Of a stretch of DNA of 64,000 nucleotides, positions 1 through 7,770 are shown piece by piece. The first letter of the stretch is position 1; every line of letters starts with the position of its first letter. The notes under the pieces were generated by a model that saw nothing but the letters and a program-made list of their open reading frames with translations, made no database searches and was not told the DNA's origin. Position numbers and translations under genes: made by a program. Source of the DNA: an uncultured Collinsella sp. (GTDB lineage Bacteria > Actinomycetota > Coriobacteriia > Coriobacteriales > Coriobacteriaceae); NCBI GenBank assembly GCA_902470805.1, contig CABRHX010000008.1, forward strand, positions 26,158 through 90,157. Reading direction: 5' to 3'.

Positions 1-2
1 TA

Positions 3-680
3 ACAGAGTATGCGCATGCTCATGATCGCCTGGCGCAAGCCAACCACCTGCTTGAGCTTGCGGGCCAAGAGCTCCAAGCCCAGATCGAAGAAGTCAAAAA
101 AGTTGCTGACAATGCGGCCTATCTGCGTATGCGCGCTCGCGTGCACGACGTGATCGGGCAGCGCCTGTCCATCCTCCATCGTTATCTGGAGGAGGGGCGC
201 CTGGATGACGAGTCACTCGAGCAGATCGACCCGCTGCTGCGCTCAATCGCTGCCGATCTGCGCAGCGGGGGCGACACCGAACCGGCAGAGCAACTGGGCG
301 ATATCGTCCATGCCTTTGGCCTGGTGAGTGTGCAGATCGATGTTGAGGGCGAGCTGCCAAGCGACGCACGTGTCGCCGCCGCATTTTTACAGATTATCCG
401 CGAGGCCTCGACCAATGCCACCAAGCATGCGCAGGCGCATCGGGTCCACGTGCGTCTGTGGCAGGAGACGTCGGAAGACGGCACTGTTGCGCGGATGACC
501 GTTTCTAACGACGGCGCGCCTGCACCCGTATCGTATCGCGAGGGAACGGGTATCCCTGGTATGAGGCATGTCGCACAGAATCTGGGCGGCAGCTTGGAAG
601 TCCACACCGCCCCGCCCTTCACGCTTACGGTGTCCATCCCGCTCGCCTCCAACGCCACGGTCCAAAGGAGAAGTTCATGA
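3..680 (+). CDS. Sensor histidine kinase, C-terminal part (gene starts before window)
   Basis: The frame is open to the left edge, so this is the C-terminal 225 residues of a kinase that pairs with the regulator encoded next. A helical linker leads into a dimerisation and phosphoacceptor helix (RARVHDVIGQRLSILH, with H followed by D as in NarL/DegS-type kinases). The ATPase domain follows, with an N-box (REASTNATKHA) and a G-box (GTGIPGMRHVAQNLGG). It should autophosphorylate on the histidine and pass the phosphate to the downstream regulator. The stop codon overlaps the next start (ATGA), which indicates translational coupling. The sensor domain lies outside the window, so the signal cannot be guessed. 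Confidence 0.88.
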   Translation, partial: TEYAHAHDRLAQANHLLELAGQELQAQIEEVKKVADNAAYLRMRARVHDVIGQRLSILHRYLEEGRLDDESLEQIDPLLRSIAADLRSGGDTEPAEQLGDIVHAFGLVSVQIDVEGELPSDARVAAAFLQIIREASTNATKHAQAHRVHVRLWQETSEDGTVARMTVSNDGAPAPVSYREGTGIPGMRHVAQNLGGSLEVHTAPPFTLTVSIPLASNATVQRRSS

Positions 681-1297
681 TCCGCGTCCTTATAGTCGAA
701 GACCAGGCCATCCTGCGCGAGAGCCTGGCGCGCTCCGTTGGCGACCAGCCCGATATGACCGTTGTTTCCGCCATTGCCGATGCTTCCGAGGCCTTGGGTG
801 TCGCGCTCAAGGAGCGCCCGGACATGATACTGATGGACGTGTGCACCGAGCACGATTCCAACGGCATCGTGGCGGCGGCGCGCATTAAAGAACAACTGCC
901 CGAGTGCCGCGTCATTATCATGACGGGTATGCCCGAAATCACCTTTGTGGACCAGGCGCGCGAGGCGGGCGTCGACAGCTTTGTGTACAAGAACGTCGGT
1001 ATCGACGAGCTATTCGCCGTGATGCGCTCCACGCTGGCGGGTTACTGCACGTTTCCCAAGCCGCCCGAGAGCATTTTTTCGGGTACGGCGGCACTCGACG
1101 ATGTCGAGCTGTCGATTTTGCGCCTTGCCTGCGAGGGCAAAAGTCGTCGCGAGATCGCGGCCGAGCTGTTTATGAGCGAGGGCACCATCAAACGCCGCAT
1201 CTCGGAGATTCTCAACAAGACCGGCTACGACAACATCATGCGCTTGGCCGTGCGCGCAGTAACGGAGGGCAGCATCGTTCCCAACATGGAGCGCTAG
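677..1297 (+). CDS. NarL/LuxR-family response regulator
   Basis: This 206-residue protein has a CheY-like receiver domain (residues 1-120). The acidic pocket is at E8-D9, the phosphoacceptor is D54 in ILMDV, and the conserved lysine lies near residue 104 (VYKN). A LuxR-type helix-turn-helix sits at about residues 140-200 (LACEGKSRREIAAELFMSEGTIKRRISEIL). It overlaps the upstream kinase gene by 4 bases, so the two form one operon and a cognate pair. The target genes cannot be told from the sequence. Confidence 0.93.
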   Translation: MIRVLIVEDQAILRESLARSVGDQPDMTVVSAIADASEALGVALKERPDMILMDVCTEHDSNGIVAAARIKEQLPECRVIIMTGMPEITFVDQAREAGVDSFVYKNVGIDELFAVMRSTLAGYCTFPKPPESIFSGTAALDDVELSILRLACEGKSRREIAAELFMSEGTIKRRISEILNKTGYDNIMRLAVRAVTEGSIVPNMER

Positions 1298-1325
1298 CGC
1301 TCGTTACGCATCGGCATAAAGCGGC

Positions 1326-1354
1326 GGGGTCGCAGGATTATCTCCTGCGGCCCC
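1326..1354. terminator. GC-rich hairpin between convergent genes
   Basis: Four Gs, one wobble pair and a 7-bp arm (CGCAGGA with TCCTGCG) form a 12-bp stem with a 5-base loop. It lies between the response regulator (+) and the lipoprotein gene (-), where a shared terminator is expected. There is no strong T-run on either side, so termination is likely but not certain. Confidence 0.5.
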
Positions 1355-1407
1355 GTCTGGCATGTGCGCGGATGTGTCCGCCAATCCGCGGCTGATGTTA
1401 CGTGCCG

Positions 1408-2250
1408 TTACGCGATGGTTGCGCTGTAAGAGGCGACGTCCTCGTAGGAATCGGTCAGGTAGGCGTCGATGCCGATGGTCGTGTTGACCAGGTCGTCAAG
1501 GCTGTCAAGCTCACCGTTCGAGAACGTGAATTCCTCGGTGGCGTTGGTGCCGGGCATCAGATGAGCCGAGAACCAGGGTTCCTTCATGGTGCCGTTGACG
1601 TTTGTCTTGCCGGAAGGAGCGTAGAAGGTTAGGTCCTTGTCGCTCTTGTTGGTGATGTTGACGACAAAGCCGATGTCGCCCCAGTCGTCTTTGAACTTCT
1701 CGGTAATGGTGATGGTGCACAGATCGTCATCGGCGACGGTGACGGCGGGGGAGATTTCGACGCTCTGGACATCGTCGTCTTCGACGGCCTCATCGATCTC
1801 CTCTTCCTTCTCGGCGTTCTCGCGATCCTTCTTCACCGTACCGGACAGGTCCTTGTCGGACTTGGTAAAGACAAGATTGCCGTCATCTTCTTCGAGGATG
1901 AGTTTGCCGTCCTTGAGCTTCATGTCATGCGACTCGTCTTCGGCGGTGATGGTTACGGTGGTGGCGTCCTTTGCCTCCCATTTAAGGTCCATGACTTCAA
2001 GGAACAGGTCGAGGGCACCTGTACCGTCCTCATCGAGAACCAGGACGCAGTGGACACCCCAATCCTCGAGCATCTTCATGTACTCATCGGTCAGCTCTTC
2101 GCCCTCCAGGGTTCCACCTGAGAGTTCCCAGCTGCCGACGAAGTTGGCCTTGGGGTCTTTGCCGCCGCCGCTGCAGCCCGTCAGGGCAAAGGCGAGTGCC
2201 AGGACGCATGTCAGAAATGCGAGTACGGACTTTTTGAACGTTGTCTTCAT
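1408..2250 (-). CDS. Predicted lipoprotein of unknown function
   Basis: The 280-residue protein starts with a lipoprotein signal: basic MKTTFKK, a hydrophobic stretch, then the lipobox LTGC with the lipidated cysteine at about residue 26. It is therefore probably anchored on the outer face of the membrane. Residues 30-125 (GSWELSGG, then acidic beta-rich sequence) look like the lipocalin-like small domain common in Coriobacteriia and Clostridia lipoproteins. The C-terminal half (TITITEKFKDDWGDIGFVVNITNKSDKDL) resembles an immunoglobulin-like DUF4352-type fold. A strong Shine-Dalgarno (AGGAGGA) precedes the ATG. It lies upstream of, and in the same direction as, nothing else; the zinc-ribbon genes are upstream of it on the same strand. 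No function is assigned. Confidence 0.8.
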   Translation of the reverse strand: MKTTFKKSVLAFLTCVLALAFALTGCSGGGKDPKANFVGSWELSGGTLEGEELTDEYMKMLEDWGVHCVLVLDEDGTGALDLFLEVMDLKWEAKDATTVTITAEDESHDMKLKDGKLILEEDDGNLVFTKSDKDLSGTVKKDRENAEKEEEIDEAVEDDDVQSVEISPAVTVADDDLCTITITEKFKDDWGDIGFVVNITNKSDKDLTFYAPSGKTNVNGTMKEPWFSAHLMPGTNATEEFTFSNGELDSLDDLVNTTIGIDAYLTDSYEDVASYSATIA

Positions 2251-2331
2251 GGTGTCCTCCTTTATCGAACGAAACCCATAGAAGCAAATGCGGGGGTGGC
2301 GGACCTCCCTGCCAATTACCAGATAGGGGGG

Positions 2332-3573
2332 TTAGGGCCTGGGCGTTCCGCAGTTGCTGCAGAACTTGCCGCCGTTTTCGCTACCGCAGTTGGGGCAGAA
2401 CCACTTGGCCGGTGCCGGGGCGGGTGCGGGACTGCCGCACTCGGAGCAGAACTTGCCGGTGTTGGTGGCGCCGCAGCTGCAGGTCCACGTGCCGGCCGCA
2501 GGTGCGGCGGCGGGAGCCGGTGCGGGGGCGGGAGCCGGAGCCGGCTGCGGGGCGGCCTGCTGCTGTGCCTGGCCGGCGGCGAACAGCTGGCTGGCGTTCA
2601 TGCCGCCCATGCCACCTGCCATGCCCATGCCCATAAAGCCTGCCATCGCGCCGTTGGGGTTGGCGGCTGCTGCGCGCATTGCGTCGCTCTGGGCGCTGGC
2701 GATGTTGGCGGCTGCCATGGTGGGATCGCGCATGACCGCGGCCTTCTGCAGGTCTTTGATCATCTGCTCGTCCTCTTGCGAGGCGGCGATGGAGTTGACG
2801 CCAAAGCTCACGATCTCGACGCCGCGCAGGTCACGCCAGTCGGCCGAGAGGACCTCGTTGAGCGCGCGGGCGAGCTCGGTGGTGTGGCCGGGGATGGCGC
2901 TGTAGCGGATGCCCATCTCCGAGATCTTGGCAAAGGCGGGCTGCAGGGCGGTGAGCAGCTCGGACTTAAGCTGGCTGTCGATCTTGTCGCGCGTGTAGCT
3001 ATCGGTCACGTTGCCGCATACGTTGGTGTAGAACAGCAGCGGGTTGGTGATGCGGTACGAATACTCGCCGTTGCAGTGCACGGAGATGTCGACGTCCAGG
3101 CCAATGTTGTTATCGACCACGCGGAAGGGCACGGGCGAGGCGGTGCCGTACTTGTTGCCGATGATCTCCTTGGTGTTGATGAAGTAGACGCGCTGGTCCT
3201 TGCCCGCGTCGCCGCCAAAGGTAAAGCGGCTGCCGATATTGGCGAAGGTCTCCTTGATGGAATCGCCCAGGTTGCCGCTAAAGACGCTCGGCTCGCTGCC
3301 GGTATCGAAGACGAACTCACCGGGCTCCAGCGCGACTTCGATGATCTTGCCGTTTTGCACCACGAGCATGCCCTGGCCGTCGTTGACGGCGATGACCGAG
3401 CCGTTGGAGATGACGTTGTCCTCGCCGCGCGTGTTGGAGCTGCGGCCGCCGGTGCGCTTGCTGCCCTTGCAGGCCAAGACGTCAGCAGGCATCGATTCGC
3501 AGTAGATAAATTCCTTCCACTGGTCGGCCATGACGCCGCCGGCAGCTCCCAATCCAGCTTTCAAGAGTCCCAT
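2332..3573 (-). CDS. SPFH-domain protein with two C-terminal zinc ribbons (YdjI-like)
   Basis: The 413-residue protein opens with a stretch typical of the YdjI-like SPFH/virion-core family (residues 1-300: DQWKEFIYCESMPADVLACKG, EPGEFVFDTG). SPFH proteins form membrane-associated scaffolds. An alanine/proline-rich linker follows, made largely of AP repeats. At the end are two CxC/CxxC zinc ribbons (CSCGATNTGKFCSECG and CPNCGSENGGKFCSNCG). In Bacillus subtilis the relative YdjI works with zinc-ribbon partners YdjG/YdjH and links the PspA envelope-stress protein to the membrane. The next two genes upstream, also zinc-ribbon proteins, fit the same scheme. A shared role here is inferred from that family knowledge. 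Confidence 0.85.
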   Translation of the reverse strand: MGLLKAGLGAAGGVMADQWKEFIYCESMPADVLACKGSKRTGGRSSNTRGEDNVISNGSVIAVNDGQGMLVVQNGKIIEVALEPGEFVFDTGSEPSVFSGNLGDSIKETFANIGSRFTFGGDAGKDQRVYFINTKEIIGNKYGTASPVPFRVVDNNIGLDVDISVHCNGEYSYRITNPLLFYTNVCGNVTDSYTRDKIDSQLKSELLTALQPAFAKISEMGIRYSAIPGHTTELARALNEVLSADWRDLRGVEIVSFGVNSIAASQEDEQMIKDLQKAAVMRDPTMAAANIASAQSDAMRAAAANPNGAMAGFMGMGMAGGMGGMNASQLFAAGQAQQQAAPQPAPAPAPAPAPAAAPAAGTWTCSCGATNTGKFCSECGSPAPAPAPAKWFCPNCGSENGGKFCSNCGTPRP

Positions 3574-3621
3574 GGTGATCTTCCTTTCTCGTCAAAGGCC
3601 GGGTGGTATTGGTTGGATTGC

Positions 3622-4944
3622 TTAGTCGTCCTTGTCGTCTTTCATGACAACGGTGGTCTCGGTGTGGCTGAAGGTGTCGTGCTTCTCGGTCAGGTCGAGC
3701 TCGCCACAATACTCATCGGCATGGGTTGCTTCGTTGGCCGTCTTGAGCTGGCCTACCAGTAGCACGTCTCCGATAATCACGATGATCAGCGGCGCGATGA
3801 TGTTGATGAGGATGCCCTCGATATCAAAGGTGAGGTAATCCGGATCGAAGGCGTTCTCACCCATAAAGAGAATCTGGGAGAGGATAAATCCGATCACAAA
3901 GAACAGCACCGAGGCGATGGCGAGCTTGGGCTTGGAGCAGGGGAGCTCGCCGACCAAGCGGCCGGTCTGGCCGTTCATGGCAAACAGGTAGCTCTTGCCG
4001 TTCCACGAGGTGGAGAGCATCCAGACGGGGAACAGGGCGTAGTCGCTGTCTTCCCAGGTGTAGTCGAGCTGCTTGCTTTCGACCGTGGCATCGTCGTATT
4101 CGTCGACGACGGTCTCGCGCAGGGCCGAGACCGTGCTTTCTTCCATGCGGCGCTCGGCGCGCGCCTTGCAGGTCTCGCAGTCCTCGTCGTAACGGTTGGC
4201 GATGTAGCCGGGCATATATGCGACCGAGAACGGACGCAGTGCGTCGTAGTCAAACGGCTCGATGGCGTCCATGTGGCCGTCGGGCATCTTGGATGATCCG
4301 TCGACGGGCACGCGCTTAAACGAGATATTGCCCTTGCGATAGGCATCGTAGTGGTCGGTGGTCGTGACGGTGCGGTCGGATTCCTCGGTCACGGTCTCGT
4401 TGGTCGCGTCAAAGTACACTTCGCCGTCAACGCGGGCGCCGTAGAGCCAAAACGGCACGTAGACACCTTGGACCTCGTCGATATGGTTGCCGGTGACAAA
4501 GCTCTTGGGCAGCAAGATCTTGCCCTTGTAGTGTTCCTTGAGTGCGGCCGTGACGTCGTCGTGCCCGAGCTTAAACGGAATTACCAGGTCGGGCGAGAAG
4601 TCGCCAGAGAGCTGGCCGGGCGCCACGGCGGAGTTGCCGCAGTACGGGCAGGTGGTGACGGCGACGGTGCCGTCGGACACGAGCTCGGCGCCGCACGACG
4701 AGCAGATGTAGCCGGCGTTTTGGGCCAGCTCCTGCACGGCATCGTCGACAGCAGGCTTGGGCGTTGCGGCTGCTGCATCGGCTTTGGCATCGGCCTTGTC
4801 CTGGCGCTCGCGATAGAGGGCCTCGACTTCTTCGACTTCAAAACGAGAATCGCAGTAGTCGCAGACGAGCTTTTGCTCGGCACTGGCAAAGTGAAGGGGG
4901 CCGCCGCACGCGGGGCATTGATAGTTGACGCTCTCGAAGGCCAT
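3622..4944 (-). CDS. Zinc-ribbon membrane protein, likely partner of the SPFH protein
   Basis: The 440-residue protein begins with a TFIIB-like zinc ribbon (CPACGGPLHFASAEQKLVCDYC). A second ribbon follows at about residues 80-105 (CSSCGAELVSDGTVAVTTCPYC). A middle domain (residues 120-340) contains CETCKARAE. Two hydrophobic helices near the C-terminus (AIASVLFFVIGFILSQILF and ILINIIAPLIIVIIGDVLLV) predict membrane anchoring with a cytosolic zinc-ribbon head. The gap to the SPFH gene downstream is 48 bases, which implies one operon. This matches the architecture of YdjG-type helpers of SPFH proteins, although the assignment rests on layout and motifs only. Confidence 0.78.
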   Translation of the reverse strand: MAFESVNYQCPACGGPLHFASAEQKLVCDYCDSRFEVEEVEALYRERQDKADAKADAAAATPKPAVDDAVQELAQNAGYICSSCGAELVSDGTVAVTTCPYCGNSAVAPGQLSGDFSPDLVIPFKLGHDDVTAALKEHYKGKILLPKSFVTGNHIDEVQGVYVPFWLYGARVDGEVYFDATNETVTEESDRTVTTTDHYDAYRKGNISFKRVPVDGSSKMPDGHMDAIEPFDYDALRPFSVAYMPGYIANRYDEDCETCKARAERRMEESTVSALRETVVDEYDDATVESKQLDYTWEDSDYALFPVWMLSTSWNGKSYLFAMNGQTGRLVGELPCSKPKLAIASVLFFVIGFILSQILFMGENAFDPDYLTFDIEGILINIIAPLIIVIIGDVLLVGQLKTANEATHADEYCGELDLTEKHDTFSHTETTVVMKDDKDD

Positions 4945-4968
4945 GATCGGTCCTTTCGCTGCCGGAGG

Positions 4969-5706
4969 CTATGCGCCGATGGCGCCGCCGCAGTATTCGC
5001 AGCGCCCACTGGCATCGGGAATGGTGGTGGCTCCGCAGAAGGGGCAGGTCACCGCGGTCTTGGGGGCCTTGGCGGCCACGACGCTGTCGCGCGTCTCCTG
5101 GCGCAGCTGCACCAGCGCATCGCGGACTTCAGTTGCCTGGCGCTTGGCCTCGCGATATTCGATGGAGCCGCGCTGATCGATGGTGGAGTCGTTCACGCGC
5201 AGGTTGATCTCGGTGAAGTACGGCGTGTTGACGTGAATGGTCAGGTTAAAGTCGTAATCCAGGTCGTAATGCGGCGGGTCGTAGCTCTCGCGCTCGCCGT
5301 CCTTGGTCTCGCGATAGATCTCGGTGCGCTGCTCGTCGATATCCATATCGCAGCCGAGTACCTGCGAGAACTCGATGATGTCGGGATTGGCGTCGCGCCA
5401 GCGGCTCTGCGAAGTGATGATCAGCAGGCCCGCGTCCTCATCGAGCATAATATTGGTGCGCCCGGCAGAAAGCGTGCGCGTGGGGTTGAACGAAGACAGG
5501 CGCTCGGCGTTGGCCTCGCGGTAGGCGAGTTGCTCACGGATATCGTCCGCGGTGCTGGAGCGATAGCCGTGAAAGTAGGGGGAGAGCTTGCCGGCGCACT
5601 CTTTGCACAGGTAGCCTTCATTGATTTTTGTCTTACCTAGAAGTCCCAGCTCGGTACCGCAAATCGCGCACTCTTTCTTCTCGAACATCTTGTCAAAGAA
5701 GCCCAT
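4969..5706 (-). CDS. DUF4428-type zinc-binding protein
   Basis: The 245-residue protein has an N-terminal treble-cysteine module (CAICGTELGLLGKTKINEGYLCKEC, residues 14-38) typical of DUF4428 proteins. A central beta-rich domain follows, and a C-terminal zinc ribbon (CPFCGATTIPDASGRCEYCGG) ends the protein. No membrane segment is seen. It is first in a minus-strand set with the zinc-ribbon membrane protein (24-base gap) and the SPFH protein. All three carry zinc ribbons at an end, so they may form one complex. The function is unknown. Confidence 0.8.
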   Translation of the reverse strand: MGFFDKMFEKKECAICGTELGLLGKTKINEGYLCKECAGKLSPYFHGYRSSTADDIREQLAYREANAERLSSFNPTRTLSAGRTNIMLDEDAGLLIITSQSRWRDANPDIIEFSQVLGCDMDIDEQRTEIYRETKDGERESYDPPHYDLDYDFNLTIHVNTPYFTEINLRVNDSTIDQRGSIEYREAKRQATEVRDALVQLRQETRDSVVAAKAPKTAVTCPFCGATTIPDASGRCEYCGGAIGA

Positions 5707-6053
5707 GGCTGCCTCCCATCAACAGGTAGCGTGTGTCACTTTTGATGATGGGGGAGTGCGTGATCCTTCGCGATACCCAGACGGCTCAAGGAGTCTCCAC
5801 AACTGGGACACATGGCCCATTTTTGACTAGTCATTGGGGACGTACTTAAATGAGTGGTAGTTGGAGACACTCCTGGCCGAGCTGGAGATCGCGCGCGTCC
5901 CTTCTGGTCCATGCGGCTCAAAATCGCGGCGTGATGTGGACGACTGGGGACGAATTAGCAGCATTTCGAGCTTGGTTTCGATATTGAGACTGGTTCTTTA
6001 TTATAATAGAATTCCAGACAATTGAGCGGCCGGGGGTTAACCATGGGGGGGGC
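5707..6053. other. Intergenic region with divergent promoters and a short palindromic repeat
   Basis: No credible gene is seen. A copy of the TAGTCATT...AAATGA palindromic repeat lies at about 5828-5855. The same short repeat ends all three composite structured elements described at 11659, 15101 and 34743. A good -10 hexamer (TATAAT, 6002-6007) precedes the LuxR-type gene, but no well-spaced -35 box is evident. Confidence 0.5.
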
Positions 6054-7589
6054 ATGGGAGACACAACCGCATATTTGCGTCGGGGCATTCGGGAGATTAT
6101 ATGCCTGGCGCTGTTCTTCTTCACGTTTTTGGCGTGCGAGTATCTCTTTGATGTGCGCATAGCCGAGTTCGTGCCATCGAGTGAGGTCGCCATCTACGAG
6201 AGCATCGTTGTCGGCGCGAGCGTGATTGGCTTTTTCGTGCGCCCATTTCTGTACTATCGCCATCCCCAGGCAATCGATGCGACGAGCGATATTACAGGCG
6301 TGCTGTTGGTATCGGCGTTGCTGCTGATGATTATGGCAGTGCGGTTTGAGGTGGTAATTGCCGGCGGCCTGGTGGCGTGCTGCGCGCTGGGCTACTGCGG
6401 ATCGACTGCTCATGCAAATTTTGCGAGGCGCTTTGCGCGAACGCCCTGCTTGGCGCGCGCCGCCGCACTTTCTTACGCCATGGGCGTTCTGGTGCAGGTT
6501 CTCAACCACATGGTGATGCCTGTCGGCATTCCTCAGCAGGCTGTTCTGGTCGTCTGTGCGATCGCGCAGGTGGCGTTGCTCCACGGTGCCCGACGCGCCA
6601 AGCTGCGCGACGAGTCCGATCCCAGCTTTGAACCCAGTGTTGCCGGGCTTTCGGTAGATGCTTTGGAATATGGCGCCAAGTGGCAAGACGATCCCGAGGC
6701 AAAGGCGGCATTCCGTCGTGCCGTAGTTCGCCTGACCGTGGCGACGGCGTATCTTTCCGGCGTATTCGCCGCTCTCAACGCGGGCTTCACGACCTTGCAT
6801 GCTGTCGGAGCCGTCGATTTGGGCGATTGGCCGCGCCTGCTGCTTGTCGTGAGCTCGTTGGCCGCTGGCGCACTATTTGACCTGCACGGCCGTTCGTATA
6901 TGAATATCGGCATGACATGCGCCGCCATACTGTCCACGCTTTCGTTCTTTGTGCTCATCGTCGATGGCAATGGCGGCAACGAGCTTGCTGCCACGATCAT
7001 CTTTTATCTGGGCTCGGGCTTTTTCGTGGTGTTCTTTACCACAAAATATGCCGCCGTCTCGCTCTATGCGCGCTGGTCATATTTTTGGCCGTGCATGGGT
7101 CGCGTCGTCAACAACGTGTGCTCGATGTTCGTGACGGCGCCGGCAGTGGCGATTATCTCGAGTCAAAATGTGCTGGCTGCGGTCGGTGCAGCGCTCGTGA
7201 TGTTTGTGGGCATTGCGATTACGCTGCTGGGGCAGTTGGGGCAACGAGCCGATGATGCCGTGATGCAGGATGGCCTGCCGCTTGCCACCGACGATCTTGG
7301 TGGGGATCTTGCGCCCACATGCCCCGACCCCGAGCCCGTGGAGGCGGCGGAGCTCACGTCCGATGAACGCCTCGATGCTTTCGTCGCCACCTTTGGGCTT
7401 ACAGAGCGCGAGCACGATATTCTTGAGGTCTTGGTCGTTTCGGACCAGAGCGTTCAGGACATCGCCACAACGCTTTTCCTTTCGCGCTCCACGCTCTATC
7501 GTCACATTTCCTCGATCAACAAAAAGACCGGCACCGCCTCGCGCGTGGCCCTCATCAACTTCTTCTGGTCCTGGACACCCAAGGACTAG
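6054..7589 (+). CDS. Membrane-bound LuxR-family transcriptional regulator
   Basis: The 511-residue protein has about 12 hydrophobic segments over residues 1-400 (for example IICLALFFFTFLACEYLF and VSALLLMIMAV). An acidic linker follows, then a LuxR-type helix-turn-helix at about residues 445-505 (LTEREHDILEVLVVSDQSVQDIATTLFLSRSTLYRHISSI). Fusions of a transporter-like membrane domain to a LuxR DNA-binding domain are abundant in Coriobacteriia. The membrane part is presumed to sense a ligand or substrate, and no receiver domain is present. The gene stands alone, divergent from the DUF4428 gene and convergent with mgtA. Its target is unknown. Confidence 0.85.
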   Translation: MGDTTAYLRRGIREIICLALFFFTFLACEYLFDVRIAEFVPSSEVAIYESIVVGASVIGFFVRPFLYYRHPQAIDATSDITGVLLVSALLLMIMAVRFEVVIAGGLVACCALGYCGSTAHANFARRFARTPCLARAAALSYAMGVLVQVLNHMVMPVGIPQQAVLVVCAIAQVALLHGARRAKLRDESDPSFEPSVAGLSVDALEYGAKWQDDPEAKAAFRRAVVRLTVATAYLSGVFAALNAGFTTLHAVGAVDLGDWPRLLLVVSSLAAGALFDLHGRSYMNIGMTCAAILSTLSFFVLIVDGNGGNELAATIIFYLGSGFFVVFFTTKYAAVSLYARWSYFWPCMGRVVNNVCSMFVTAPAVAIISSQNVLAAVGAALVMFVGIAITLLGQLGQRADDAVMQDGLPLATDDLGGDLAPTCPDPEPVEAAELTSDERLDAFVATFGLTEREHDILEVLVVSDQSVQDIATTLFLSRSTLYRHISSINKKTGTASRVALINFFWSWTPKD

Positions 7590-7603
7590 CTAATCTCCCA
7601 ATA

Positions 7604-7670
7604 AGTTGCGGTGGAATAGTCCCTAAATTAAAGTCACGGGGCTTTAAACAGGAACTATTTCACCGCAACT
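7604..7670. repeat. Palindromic repeat family GTTGCGGTG, copy 1
   Basis: A 17-base arm (AGTTGCGGTGGAATAGT) pairs with the arm at 7654-7670 with one G-T wobble, around a 33-base spacer. Close copies are at 43708-43774 and 56019-56085, with conserved arms and unrelated spacers. It lies between convergent genes (the LuxR-type regulator and mgtA), where it could also act as a terminator. Confidence 0.8.
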
Positions 7671-7770
7671 GCTGGGGGGATAGACTGCGGCGGCGGCAGA
7701 GGCAACGGCAGCGGCGTTGGCAGCTGTGGTAGTGGCAACGGCAGCTGGCAGGGTGTTTTCCGTCTACTTG

